Part shown: one piece after another, positions 30,458-44,071 of the stretch | How the letters are laid out: each line of letters begins with the position of its first letter | How positions within the stretch are numbered: position 1 is the first letter of the stretch | DNA from: Earliella scabrosa | Lineage: Eukaryota > Basidiomycota > Agaricomycetes > Polyporales > Polyporaceae | DNA: 64,000 bases | Reading direction: 5' to 3' | Assembly: GCA_022605405.1 (NCBI GenBank) | Contig: JABYQQ010000024.1 | Span: 248,001-312,000 of the forward strand | Notes under the pieces: model-generated | The model's database searches: none | The model's input: the letters and a program-made list of their open reading frames with translations, nothing else | What the model was told of the DNA's origin: nothing | Program-made: the position numbers and the translations under genes

Positions 30458-31352
30458 ATGACTCCCTCTGCTATGTTCCAGGATACCATCCTTGCAACGC
30501 CTCCGAGTTACGGCGGATCGGTTGACGATATCGTCCTCGCCCTCTCGGGATCGCAGGGCTCGCTCGCGCCTAGCTCCTCGAACGACAACCCGCTGCATCA
30601 GTACATTCTCTGGACGTCCATCGCGGGCATGCTTGGACTGGGACTCGTGGCCAGCGTGGCGCTGCCCAGCAAGGTCTCCTCACATCCGAGGGCGTTCGGC
30701 GGGAGTTTCGGTGTGTAGAGCCCAATGCACGCGGAAACAACGGAGACTCACCACCGTGACTGTGCGTCTTCAGGCATTCTCGACATGAACAACAACGCTT
30801 CCGCAAGTTTGACGTGGTCGAGGGTAGACCCTCACGCTGCCCCGAAGCAGACTCGGGAGGAGCCCAACATGAGCAGGTCCCCCGATACTGTCGCTGTTCG
30901 CTTCGAACTGACCGCCGCAAGAGCAGAGGGCGAGGTGAGTTCCATCGCACGCCAGCCAGTCAGCTCAGGTCCTGATGCTGCAATAGGACATCTTCGTCGT
31001 CGGCAGCATCCCGCAGATGGGGAGCTGGCGTACGGACCGCGCCGTGAGTGGCTGCGTGTCGGACGACGCATCGAGACGTGGCTGACTCACGGCTATGTTG
31101 CTCGTTTCCCAGATTGCGCTGACCCCCACTTCTCATTCCAACTGGACCGCCATCGTTGACATTCCACCTGGAGCAATGGTCGAGTACAAGTTCATCAAGA
31201 AGAGTCCCGATGGATCCGTGAGTGCCTTTCGGTCAGCGGGTGGTCGTTGGCGATGCATTGATGGGCAAACCTAGTTCGTCTGGGAGGCAGGTCCGAACCA
31301 CACTGTTACGATACCTTCGGGTTCGCACACGATCGTCACGTCGTGGGTCTGA
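30458..31352 (+). CDS. Predicted single-TM protein with C-terminal CBM20
   Basis: Predicted protein of about 200 residues with no catalytic domain. Exon 1 (30458-30710) encodes a polar N-terminus, then a hydrophobic segment YILWTSIAGMLGLGLVAS (about residues 50-70) that looks like one transmembrane helix. The intron 30711-30773 (GTGTGT...TTCAG) restores the frame into a polar linker. A CBM20 follows: DIFVVGSIPQMGSWRTDRA, IALTPTSHSNWTAIVDIPPG, VEYKFIKKSPDGS and FVWEAGPNHTVT, ending in TSWV. Both site-1 tryptophan positions are kept (GSW, VWEAGPN). Three introns inside the module fall at exactly the same codons and phase as in the amylase CBM20, so the two probably share a duplication. The role is unknown; a wall- or membrane-bound starch/glycogen sensor or anchor is possible. 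The start codon and exon 1 are less certain than the CBM20. Confidence 0.7.
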
Positions 31353-31571
31353 TGCAAGCATCTGTAACTCGCATAATACCGGTAGAGGACAAGCATATAA
31401 TTATGGCATAGATGTGTAGTGACATAGGATTGTGCACTTGGGATATCCACCACCAGTCTGCAGCACTGCGACTAGACCGGGCAACACGGACATAGAAATG
31501 AGCATAGCATACCCAAAGAGCGTCAGCCGCCCATCGACAGACTCACAATTCACGGGAAACCACATCGATCG

Positions 31572-33281
31572 CTACATCGGCAAGAAGGATCCCAAAGGCG
31601 GCTGACGCGGAGGAGGCTCCGAGAACGCGCTGAAGTGCTTGACGCTCTTGCCAGTAGGGCTGCCTCGAGTTGGGCGATACGGCGGCAGCACCACAGGCTG
31701 AGAAAGATGCCCAGCTCGAGGAACCACCGGTCGGGGGGAAGAGCTGTCTGTGTCTCCTAGGTCATGGTCCTGCAATGGCACAGGAGGCGCAGAAGGCCGG
31801 CGGCGGAAGAGAGACTGGAACTTCGCCGATTTCGGAGTCTTCGGGAGCGGCTCCCCTGTATTCAGTGGTATCTTTGGCTGTACGGGTGGTGCGGGTGCGG
31901 TTATGGGAACCGGGAGTTGTGAGTCGGCAGATGGTCGCGTTCGCGAGTTGGAGCGCTTTCGCCAGGATGGTGTCTTGGGAGCGGGCGCTAAGAAACGACT
32001 GGCAGAGGGTAGAGATCGCAAGCCTAGAGTCTTGGAGAGCTTCGGGTGCTGAGCAAGATTAGCGGAGGCCGGCTGAGTTGGTTCGTCGGTGTCGCCAGAC
32101 GAGGCTGTCGAGGTTGAAGCTGGAAGCTGACTCGATGGGTTGTCCTGTTCTCTATTCGTTCGGACTACCTGAACAACAGTAGCCTCTCGTTCGCGCGACG
32201 TTTCGTCGGGACTCTGGGGTGGAGATACCAGCGGATGAATGGCCGGAAAGCGGGGAACAGGGGGGATATCATGAAAGAAGGCGCTCTCCACGACTTCCAG
32301 TGCCATCGTCCGTGGCCGAGGAATGGGTAAGCGCCCAACCATCCCAGCCAACGTTTCCAGCTCTCGAAGGTCATCCAGCATGCGAGAACAGAATACCGTG
32401 GGCAGTGGGGCCGACTTGCGTTCGCTTCTGAAGCTATGCCTACGGTCCTGGGAGGGTGACGGAGCGGCGGCCTGGGCGAGCATAGCTGGCGAGGGTTCTG
32501 GTGAGGTTTCCAGCAGAGATGAAGAACCACTACGAGGCAAGGCGCTATCCATCAGGGATTGGTACCAGCCGGGAGACGCGTCCTCAAGAGCATGGATAAG
32601 AGCAGTCAAAGAGCTGCTCCGGGACCGGCACAAGGGAAGATCGAGGGCGAGTTGTTGGACCGTTACTGCACGATTAACAGTCGAGGAACGCCTAAGTTCC
32701 AGTTGAGGCCGAGCGTTGTAGGACATAGTCTGTGGGGTATTCGTGGGTGTTGGCATAGTCTGTGCTTGATGGCGAGACAACCACGGAGGCGTTGCTGGGG
32801 AAGGAGATCGTGCGCGGGGAGAGCCGTATGTGTCTTGCAGACCGAGGAATGAAGGAGTGTCGGAGAGAAGAGACTGACCAGGTAGAAAGGAGCGTGATTC
32901 CATAAAGAGTGTGGATGATGCCCTTGAGAGAGCGTCGTCGATAGATTTGTTCGGCATCGAGGGCGGCGATGACATTGTTGACGGTACGGAGAGGAGGTCG
33001 GGAGCAGGCGGAGTGTCGGGTCCTCTGGAGGAGTGTTCAGAGGCTGCATCTTGGCATTGATCCTCAGGTGGCGGCGAGCGGTCGTATGGCAGCCCATAGA
33101 ATGAGGTGAACTGACCACTGAAGCTTGCGCAGAGATCCTCGCCGGCGTTGTCATCCTCGAAACTGAACTTGGTGATCCGAGGCGGAGTAGAGGTGTCGAC
33201 GTCGGAGTCCAAGAGCAATCTGGCAAACGCAGTACCGTCGAAGCTCCCGGAAGAGGACGTGGAGGCGTGTGGCGAGTCCAT
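31572..33281 (-). CDS. Intronless 569-residue disordered protein, unrecognised
   Basis: One uninterrupted reading frame of 569 residues, unusual here because almost every other gene is split. I do not recognise a family. The sequence is Ser/Pro/Thr-rich with many SP and TP sites and no cysteine clusters, and is predicted mostly disordered. A less polar, possibly folded patch occurs in the middle (SRMLDDLRELETLAGMVGRL, then ESAFFHDIPPVPRFPAIHPL). Basic RxxS/T segments near the C-terminus (SWRKRSNSRTRPS, FQSLFRRRPS) could be kinase sites. The ATG at 33281 begins MDSPHASTSSSG. It may be a signalling or scaffold protein, but that is only a guess from composition. Confidence 0.75.
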   Translation of the reverse strand: MDSPHASTSSSGSFDGTAFARLLLDSDVDTSTPPRITKFSFEDDNAGEDLCASFSGQFTSFYGLPYDRSPPPEDQCQDAASEHSSRGPDTPPAPDLLSVPSTMSSPPSMPNKSIDDALSRASSTLFMESRSFLPGQSLLSDTPSFLGLQDTYGSPRARSPSPATPPWLSRHQAQTMPTPTNTPQTMSYNARPQLELRRSSTVNRAVTVQQLALDLPLCRSRSSSLTALIHALEDASPGWYQSLMDSALPRSGSSSLLETSPEPSPAMLAQAAAPSPSQDRRHSFRSERKSAPLPTVFCSRMLDDLRELETLAGMVGRLPIPRPRTMALEVVESAFFHDIPPVPRFPAIHPLVSPPQSPDETSREREATVVQVVRTNREQDNPSSQLPASTSTASSGDTDEPTQPASANLAQHPKLSKTLGLRSLPSASRFLAPAPKTPSWRKRSNSRTRPSADSQLPVPITAPAPPVQPKIPLNTGEPLPKTPKSAKFQSLFRRRPSAPPVPLQDHDLGDTDSSSPRPVVPRAGHLSQPVVLPPYRPTRGSPTGKSVKHFSAFSEPPPRQPPLGSFLPM

Positions 33282-33889
33282 GGTCTGCTACAGAGGAGTC
33301 GTGCAGGCAAACAGGGTGGTGCAAAGCGCGCGCTGAAGACTTGTCAGCCTCTCTCCGCCTCACTGTTAGATGGTGATAAGGAAGCATACCATAGACAAAG
33401 CAAAGTTGTGAGTTATAACAAAGGACGTGGCGAAGTGATGAAGCGCAACGCACCGATCAAGCCGACGCAACTGCTCTCCCCACAGAAACGTCCTCCGTCG
33501 TCCAATCCGGGCTTCTACAACGCCTAGATAGAGTGACCGGCCAAATTGACAAATGAACGAAGCAAAAGGGCCTCAAGAGTAGATGGGGTAGCCAGCGGAA
33601 CGTAGGACAAGTGTGCCCTGTTGGTGGTACAGGAACAACATGAAACCACGAACTAGGCGCTCATCCGCTGGTGGTGGCGAGGCCCAAGCGGACCTACCAC
33701 AAGTGACACCTTCGCGCTCCGACGGCAAGATTGTTTTGAATCTTTTGCATTGATATGGTTACAGTGCTACTTGTGTGCCATCGTATACCTAGTATACACG
33801 ATTCCGAACCATCCTTCCAGATCAACCAAGGGAAGTAAGCGATGTCGTTAGGACATAAAGATATTTCGTGTTCGTCGCAGAGGACGAGT
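33282..33889. other. Intergenic, about 0.6 kb
   Basis: This contains the promoter of the disordered-protein gene and the 3' UTR of the second chitinase, both on the minus strand. Nothing else is recognised. Confidence 0.5.
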
Positions 33890-36069
<2,180 letters not shown>

Positions 36070-39000
36070 ATGGCTTCCAGTAGACCGGGGAGAGGATCTG
36101 GCGATGCCGGTCGGGGTCGCAGCACCCGACCTTATATATCGCGCACGAACTCAAAGAGCCCCGCCCCGTCATGGCGCCAGGAAGAGCATATGGCTGTTGA
36201 TGGCCTTGGCCCCGCAATACTTGCAGTATACAAACGATGGCGGGCGTGTGTGCATGGCGGGATCCCAGCATGGTACACACGACTACACGCTTCTCGCGCA
36301 CAGCCAGGAATTCGCCAAGCGGGACCCGTGCTCGGACGCGTAGCCTGCGCGTAGCCAGACTTCGCTGACTCCATGTGGTAGAGCAACCTAGAGAGCGATC
36401 ACGACCGTCAGTACCACACGACCATCGGGGTATCTAGCGCAGACGTACCATGCTTGCCATCTCCCTATAGGCAGGCACGCGGGTGCGCCCCCACGCTGTG
36501 CATTCCGAGCCAGATACTGCTCGATAGGACAGATTAGGTATGTCTTCCTCGGCCAGTGATGGATATGGGCGATTCATCGAATGTTCTGTGTTGTCGGCTT
36601 GGTGACTGCACATGGTGCTCGGTCACGCCGATATGTACGAAAAGTGATGCAGCTGAGAGGTGGCTGCGCTTACCTCTACCTGAGCTTACTGACGGACCGG
36701 GACTGCCATTGAGGTTGGCGCGCATCCGTTTTCTATGATCCTGGAAAAACAATGGAGGAATCACCAAGTCACAGGATTCAGCGCTAAAAGCCCAGGGCGG
36801 CGTCCCACATGTGGCGGTGCTGTTGCATGCAACTTGTCGATTCCGAATCGAGATTCCCGGGAGCAACTACCCGAGGCGAAATGATGTTCTGCCTTTTAAT
36901 CTCTCTTGGACGACATCCCAGCGACTGCTGGAGCACGCCATTATTAGTCTTCTGAGCGTTTCATTACCAGCAACATCACCAACATACCTTACCATGGGCA
37001 ACGGGCGACACCCTTGATAGTCAGCAGACTAGCGACCACGCGGTGCGCGCTGGAACGCATGGTTCTCCTTGTCTTGATATCCAGCTGCTCCGAGTTCGTC
37101 GGCGGCGAGCGCCATTCAAGAACACGTATGGTTGATTGTCTCAGAGGTACCTTGAGGACAACCGGCACCGTCATGGCAACATGGTCGTTTGGGCTGGAGT
37201 CCTTCTCCTTGGCACACGAGAGCATGGACATCGCATGGACGCAGCAGCTCGCTGGGCTTGGAACGTCCCGGGTATATATCTACACAGCGCTTCGTCCCCT
37301 TCGGCGTTTCGTTGTGGATGTTCTCGAGATCGCCGACAGACCGATAAGCATCCTCCACCATAGTATCGCAGCCCGCTGATGTGCAGCATGAGTGTGTACA
37401 ATTTTGGAGAGTCGGTGATAGCTTCCATTCCGATGCCTTCAGTCGACGCCAAGAGTAGCACGGATCGCTTGAAGTGACGAAACTGCGTGGACAATGTCAG
37501 ATGGGCAGCGAGGAAGATAGATCGCGGATAGAGGCCCGCACCGCCGTGTGGTAGCCTTGTCCAACGACAGCCGAAGGTGCGACATGTGCAACAAGCGCAA
37601 ATGCTCACAGGCACGGTGATGAAAGGCTACTGACTGTCCACGAGAACCGCAAGGTCCGAGCCAGTCCCAGTCGTTTTTGATCCTTGTCGGGATCAAGGAC
37701 TCTCTTCAAGTTTGACTCTCTAACTGGTGTCCGGAACGGTGAGGACCTTTCGCCTTGCAACAACCATCGCTGCATTTTCCTCTCCTGGATCCAGGGCGGT
37801 CTATAGGTTTTTGACGTACCGCGACCGGGGCAACGATGCCTGAACCAGTTGATGGAAGAACAGCCACTTAGTATTACGACGTCGATGGGAGGGAACCTGG
37901 AAGAAGCGGTACGGACTGCATGACGTAATTGATCGCTCTGCCGCATGAGTGAGACAAACACATGCTATGCGGTGGTTACTTGGGGCGGTTGATTGTGAAG
38001 TGACTCACAGTTTCTAACATCGTCGTGCGGCTGGGGGACTGGCGCGGGAGAATGAGTGTATGTGTGCAACCTTGCTCAGTACTTGCCGGGGCAACGTTGA
38101 TGATTCAGTATGCCGATGCCTCGAGTCGTTGAAACCTCGTTCACATCTTGTCGAGAATCGTGGACAGTTGTTCAATCGAGTTTCCAGTGCGGTCTGACTC
38201 CTTGTGGACGGTCGGCCAAGAACTGCCAGTGGCGTGGCAGTGTGGGGCCTCTGCGCTCAACATACAGCTTCGTTCCACCATCTGTGTTACTGACTGCTCA
38301 GTGATTCCGGCGCCCTTAGCAGTTCTTGAACAGTCTCAAAGTAAGCACTCACTTACCAGGTTGCTTGGTACTGGCTTCGAGTCAAAAAAGGCGGCCCGAA
38401 TGAGGCATTGAAGTCGCACAACATATTTGGGCAAGCATCCTGTCTCTATCCCTTGCGTAGCTTGTCACGGGTTGCACCCGCGACAGCCTGAGCAGGGGTG
38501 TGGAAGCTTAAAGGGTCGAGTGCAACACATACTTGCCAGCCTGAGCAACCCGAGCCAAGAGCAGATCGGCAAATCTCGGAACACTATTTAGACGCCAGGA
38601 CTTCCAGTGCTGCCAGCCGATGTTGCCCAGATGTTGACTTGCGTCAAATCGAATTCATATCCCGGCCAAGCATGTGTTCTGAAACAGGCTTTGCAGTGCG
38701 CAGACGTGTAAACATGTCTGTGCTATGTGGCTCGACTCGTACACTCAAGCACGCATCACGCGTCCTGATTTAGTGGAGTCAAGTCGGTCGGAACGGTGGT
38801 ACTAACAGGTGAATCCCTTCGACTTACCTACCCTCAGTCCGGAAACAAGTTTTGATACATTGGCTTGTTTTCCCTAGCTTTGTCAGATCAGACACTTGAC
38901 ACTGTACGCCAACTGTCCGCTTCAAGAAGCCGTTATCATTGTTGCCGGTTGGTGACTGTCGCAAGCCGGGCTACGGAAAGCTGCCGGCCGCTGCCGGGAT

Positions 39001-39475
39001 TGACTGCAGACAGCTCAGTTGGCCAACCACATGAAGCGCACCGCGAATAACTGATCTTCTCTATGATATCACACCCTGCTTCCCCAGCTGTGTGCACAGG
39101 CTCGGAACCGGGATGCCATGGTCCCGGAACCTTCGACGCGACCAACACGGACGCTTTGTGGCAATCGCCCCCTATCGAACCACTAAGCTGCGGTCCCGTT
39201 CAAACCACCCCCACGCTGTCACTCTCATGTCAGCCATACATTTCTCCTTCTGTATGTGAATGTCAAACTCGTATTGGCTCGAGCGGAAACCGGGATCGCC
39301 TTCGCGCTCGTCAACGCCATGGATTATGGCAGATGTTCTGTCTCGTTGAATAGCGGATGTGCAGTTGGGTTCAGAGCATAACTGTATTGTTTTTGGCTCT
39401 TCCACGAACATGGCGGCATTATAAGATCGCCGCTCACCGCTACTCCCTACTGACGTAGAGACCACCTTGGCTACA
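36070..39475. other. 3.4-kb region without a recognisable gene
   Basis: The largest gap in the window. It begins with the promoter of the second chitinase and ends with that of the DUF6533 gene. Open frames stay under about 150 codons, have no family motif and no consistent splice pattern. I see no transposase or reverse transcriptase motif, no terminal repeat and no RNA gene. It could hold a decayed mobile element or a lineage-specific non-coding gene. Confidence 0.45.
36131..36138 (-). promoter_or_regulatory. TATA box of the second chitinase
   Basis: TATATAAG on the minus strand, about 62 bp before the start codon at 36069. Confidence 0.6.
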
Positions 39476-41359
39476 ATGTCGGCGTTTGGAGAGACTCCAG
39501 CAGAACTCGTCTCGGACTTTCAACAGACGTACGTGCACATTGTCTCCCCCCTCTTTGTCTCGAACTCATCAAATCCCCCAGGTTCACGTATAATCTCACC
39601 TTTCTGGGTGCAGTATGTTAGCAGATGCATGCTCTCTGTCCGTCGAGGTCATCAGCCGTCTGACCCTGTCTTGCCCAGCGATCCTTGTTTGGGAATATAT
39701 CATTACCTTCGATCGTGAGGTGGCCCTCGTTTGGAGCCGCAAGCCCAACGGGGCCTCCCTACTCTTCTTTCTCAACCGATACATCATGCTGGTACAGTTC
39801 GGCGTCCAACTCCCACTCTTGTTCACTATCTCGGACAAGGTGAGCCTGTCCGCCTCGACCTTCTGCGTTTCGGGTCGCTCATTCTTGCCCATACACAATG
39901 ACAACAGAGGTATGGTGCTGCGTCGAAGCTGCCACCGAGGCATTCAACCTGATGTACCCGCTAGTTGTCTGGTCCTCAACCGGGTCCTCGCTGTCTTCAG
40001 CATCGCCCCATATTTCGTCTGGGCTGGTAAGCTCTACGATCTTCTTCCCCAAGACAAATGTCCTTGATTCACAACAACAGCGTTCTCTACACTCCGTGCA
40101 TACGCAATGAGCAACCGCAGCTGGCCCATCGCAATCGTCATCTTCATCCTATCTATCATTCCCACCGGGTACAACATCGTGGGTGAATTTCATCGCAGAA
40201 TATGAGCGCATTGCAAACTCACTGGCGGCTCGCAGTACAACTTCGCCCGCATAATACCGATCAATCTTCCTCCTCCTATATATTGCATCCCGACCTTCCC
40301 TGGAATTACGCCCACTTTCATCGACCAGTACGTTTGCCCCTCCTTTCTTCAACCTTGTAGTGTCTCACATTCCCTCCCATGCAGTTGTAAGTTGAGGTCA
40401 TGGGTAACTGATCTCTTGCTGATGCCGTTCAAGGGACAACCGCCACACGCGTATGCCTCATTGCCGCGGACGCACTGGTAATCGCCGTAACGTGGTGGTG
40501 CACGTACCGGTTCATGGTACACGCATCGCGGGCGAACGTCAAGACTTCTCTCCTCAGTCTTCTCTTTCGTGACGGCAAGTCCACGCTACTCACTTCAGTC
40601 TCTATCACGACAACCACGCTGACCTCTGTCCGTGGCAGGAACCGCCTACTTTGTGTGCGTCGCCCTGGATGGACACTGTCCATGCATCTACTGACGAACG
40701 GTGCCAGCATATTGCTCACGCTAAACGTCCTTCACATCGTCGTCAGGAAGACCGCGGTACGTCTACGCACCGTGCTCCGCTCCGCCCCAACACAGCCGCT
40801 GACTCCCTCATCAGCAAGAGAACTACATCACTACCTTCGAAGAGCCGTGCGTGCAGCGTCCGAGCGGTTTCCCAATTCATGTCTATGGCTAACTATCGCT
40901 CTTCTTGCGCCTTCACCCAGGTTGACCTCCATCCTCATCTCGCGCTTCATCATGAACCTCCGCGAGGTCGACTACACCGACCGCAACGGCACAGCCGCGG
41001 ACACCGACGAGGGCCCATCGAGGCTCGACTTCGCCGAGCGCTCGCACTTTGCGAACGCATCCCAGGCGGCGACTGTCCGCTTTGTCGCGAGCTTCGTTGA
41101 CCCACTCGGCACGCAGCTTGATTACAGTGGCTCAGACCTGGACTCGGACTCGGTGTTGGAGGAGACGCTGGACGACGCGGACGGCAAGGTCGCACCCTCG
41201 GGCGACCGTCGCGGCGCGGCGGGGGACGACGACCAGGTGCTCGCGGACTGGGCGAGGGTCGACACGGTTTTGCAGAGTCTGGACCAGGAGCACTCGGCGC
41301 AGGAGTCAAGCGCCTCCGGTCAGATGTCATTCGCACCTCGTGCGAGCTACGCACGGTGA
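39476..41359 (+). CDS. DUF6533 multi-pass membrane protein
   Basis: Member of a large Agaricomycete family of predicted seven-helix membrane proteins of unknown role. The hallmark is at about 39690-39740: LVWEYIITFDREVALVW followed by NRYIMLVQFG. Further hydrophobic segments include WPIAIVIFILSIIPTGYNI and LIAADALVIAVTWWCTYRF, and ILLTLNVLHIVV precedes the conserved last block RLTSILISRFIMNLREVDYT. The roughly 125-residue cytoplasmic tail is acidic (DSDLDSDS-like clusters) and polar. Many introns interrupt the gene; exact boundaries near 39530-39690 are ambiguous, and one intron (40575-40638) begins with GC instead of GT. The family is often expanded in mushrooms. A receptor-like function is sometimes proposed from topology, which I cannot confirm here. 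Confidence 0.82.
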
Positions 41360-41575
41360 ACTAGTGATGCGAGGTACGTGGACTCTCCCTTCTCTTCCCT
41401 CTCCAAATCACCCTCTCCGCTGTGAAGGATTTTGACCCAATAATAGCCTCCCACAGCACGCGCTTTCGTTGTACATGTAACATGCTACATGCTGTTGTAC
41501 ATTTTTGCTGCGCACTCACATATATACATTATCATACACGACCGAACGAACGTCTGCAAGCCTCCCAGTGCGCCG

Positions 41576-42828
41576 CTAGATAATGTCGACGCCCAGGTAG
41601 CCGCATACGCCAAACGCGACAGCAGCCGACAGCGCAACCACAGCCATGCGCCGCACAAACGCGCGCACCGTTTGCTGCCGCGCGCCCTTCGCCCCCGCAT
41701 CGTCAATCGCAGCGATATCCTCCACCGTAAGGGCTACGCACATATGTCGAGCATGATACGTCCATCAGCCACAGAACGACCCCAAGTCAAACAAGTGCGC
41801 AGGACTCACGAAGGTCTCCCGCGGAGATGTACCCCTCCATGCGCTCCTTCTTCGTGCTCGAGGTGACGACGACGACGCCCTTGGACTTTGCCCACGCGAG
41901 ATGGACCTGCTCGGGCTTCGCGTTCAGACGCGCGGCGATCGCGGCCACGGGCTTGTCGACGGGCCCGCCGGGGCGGTGCGTGAGCGGGATGAGCGGGCTG
42001 TAGCCTTCAGTGACGATCCCGAACTTGTTCCCGAACTCGATGATGGGCAGCTGCTGCTGGAAGTTGTACGCGTGGAGCAGGATCTGTCGCCACGAGGGGT
42101 GCGCTCTGGTCAGGCTGCGTTCCGGGGGATGCACACTGGGACTGACCTGGTTCGCGGCCGGGTAGACCTTCGCGGAGTTGACGAGGATCTGCAGCTCTGC
42201 AACACCGAAGTTGCTAACGCCAATACTCTTTACGAGCCCATCCGCTTTGAGCTTCTCCATCTTCACCCACGCAGTGGGGATGTCCGGCGTCGCGAGACGG
42301 GGATGGTGAATGAGGTAAAGGTCCACATAGTCCACGCCCAGCTGCACGTTCGCATCCGGATTAGCACAACTCTTTGTGGCTGCATGCAGCAGAACAGGAC
42401 GCACAAATTTCAGGCTGTTCTTGATCGACTCCTCGATGCCGAGGCCGTCCCTCCCGGAGAACTTGGTTGTGATGTAGATGTCCTTGCGCGCCAGGCCGCT
42501 CTCACGGATAGCCTTGCCCGCCTCTTCCTCGTTGGTGTAGGCCTGCGCAGTATCTGGAGCAAGGCATAGTTCGGTATGTACGAGAGCCTCTCGTGGCTGT
42601 GTGGTTCGACTTACCGATGTGTGAGAAGCCGACAGAGATCGCCTCGTCGACCCATGTCGTCGTCTGCTCGCCCCGCCCGAGCGTCCACGTCCCGTACGCG
42701 ACGCTGGGAATGCTGGTTCCTACAGCCGCCCATTCATGAGCTCAGTCAGCGCGAATGCGAAGTTGCGAAGTGTTTGAAGCCATAGCTGGCCGCTCACCGT
42801 CGTTGAGCTTGATGGGGTCCCAAGGCAT
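41576..42828 (-). CDS. Aldo-keto reductase with predicted C-terminal membrane anchor
   Basis: NAD(P)H-dependent carbonyl reductase of the aldo-keto reductase superfamily. It starts MPWDPIKLNDG, and the catalytic tetrad is visible: Asp and Tyr in HIDTAQAYTNEEEAG, Lys in ITTKFSG and His in DLYLIHHP. Cofactor-side motifs follow: KSIGVSNFGVAEL, YSPLIPL and VVVVTSSTKKERM. Introns are in frame; the last joins SAGDL to PLTVEDIAAIDDAG. After the barrel the protein continues with a basic stretch (RQQTVRAFVRRM) and a hydrophobic segment AVVALSAAVAFGVCGYLG and then stops, the arrangement of a tail-anchored protein. Most aldo-keto reductases are soluble and end near the barrel. The AKR call is firm, the membrane attachment is inference. 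It converges with the DUF6533 gene (216 bp between stop codons). Confidence 0.92.
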
Positions 42829-43122
42829 TGAGGTGACTAGCACTCGTCGAGGACGCAGGGATCGTGGTGGAGCGGAGCAAGGGGCGCGCCGCAGCGCAAC
42901 GAGGGCAGGCTTGGGATATATTTGGCGGTGAGAGCGAAGGTTTTGGTGCAATGCGGAACGCGGCGGGCGGCCACTAGACATGCTTCCAATCTCTCACGTC
43001 GCGTCCACGACAGGTTCACGATCACATGAGCGTCTTGGATCCCTCTGACAAACAATACTGTTTCTCCGTGAGATGCTCAATATCGTACACACGAAACATA
43101 GCGCTCGTACTGCAAACGTCAG

Positions 43123-44071
43123 CTAGCGGCTTGCACTCGCAGCAGCCCTGCCCGCGGCCGCGTCGTGATTACGGTGCTTCAACTCTTCCTTGGCCTCTGC
43201 CATCTCGCTCTCCGTGGGGAACGCGGCGAACCAGTCTTTGATCTTGTCGATAGGCGCTTCCAAAAGACCAAGCAACGTCTCCGCCGGAGGCTTGTTGGGG
43301 ATCGAAGGGTGTGTGCTGGGTATTCATATATGAATGTGAGTTAAGGGCTAGGGGTGCCGGTGAGTGATAACAGCCCTATACGGTACTCACCGTGTAGGAA
43401 CAAGCTTCTTCGTCTTCTTGAAGCTTTGGGCGGCCTGCTTACTTCCTTCCGTCCCAATGGCTGGTTCGAGAAGGGGTAAGTCCTTGATTTCCTCGTCATC
43501 GTTGTGGTGATGCAATGATTCCATCACCGTGGTGATGAGGCGATGGTACTCTTCAGTGCCTGGCTGCAGTGACTCGAGCTTGTACAACTGCTCCTTCACT
43601 GACTGCATACCGACATTGACACTAGTTTCATTCACACTTCACGAGGAGACTCACCTGGTGTTCCTCCCGATCGTGGTCGGCAAGCTGCCTCCCCTTGTCA
43701 CCGAGGTGCTGCTCCATCAATGGATAGACCACGATCTCCTCTCCAACGGCGTGTCGTGCAATTTCCCAGGTGAGTTGTCGAGCCCACCTGGCCTGCGCAT
43801 CGACGTCTCCGCGTTCATGCGCACGTTTGTACTGGTCATGATACTCGTACATCTGCAGAGCACCAAGGCGACAAGTAGGTTGTCAGTGAGGCTTAGGGAC
43901 GCACTCACAAAGACAGCAGCTCACCTCCTCATGATCTTCCTTGATAGCTTCAAATAACGTCGACATGGGGCTGCGATGGATACGTGCGTTCGTTAGGACA
44001 GGTAGTAGAGTTAGGCGGGGAAGATGAGCACAGTGGCGAGATGCAGCACGAAGCGCAGTGAGCATGGACAT
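43123..44071 (-). CDS. Hemerythrin HHE cation-binding domain protein
   Basis: Small helical-bundle protein predicted to bind a di-iron centre. The helices carry the expected ligands: EAIKEDHEE, EYHDQYKRAHE, EIARHAVGEEIVVYPLME, ADHDREEHQ and ESLHHHNDDEEIKDLPLLE. Fungal HHE proteins have been linked to oxygen, iron or NO handling, but few have a tested function. The first in-frame ATG (44071) adds about 34 residues rich in Arg, Leu and Ala and free of acids (MLTALRAASRHCAHLPRL), which resembles a mitochondrial presequence; a second ATG at 43969 (MSTLFEAIKEDH) would give the bare domain. Three or four introns are in frame, and the C-terminus is a polar Ala-rich tail after a PIDKIKDWFAAFPTE helix. 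Confidence 0.88.
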
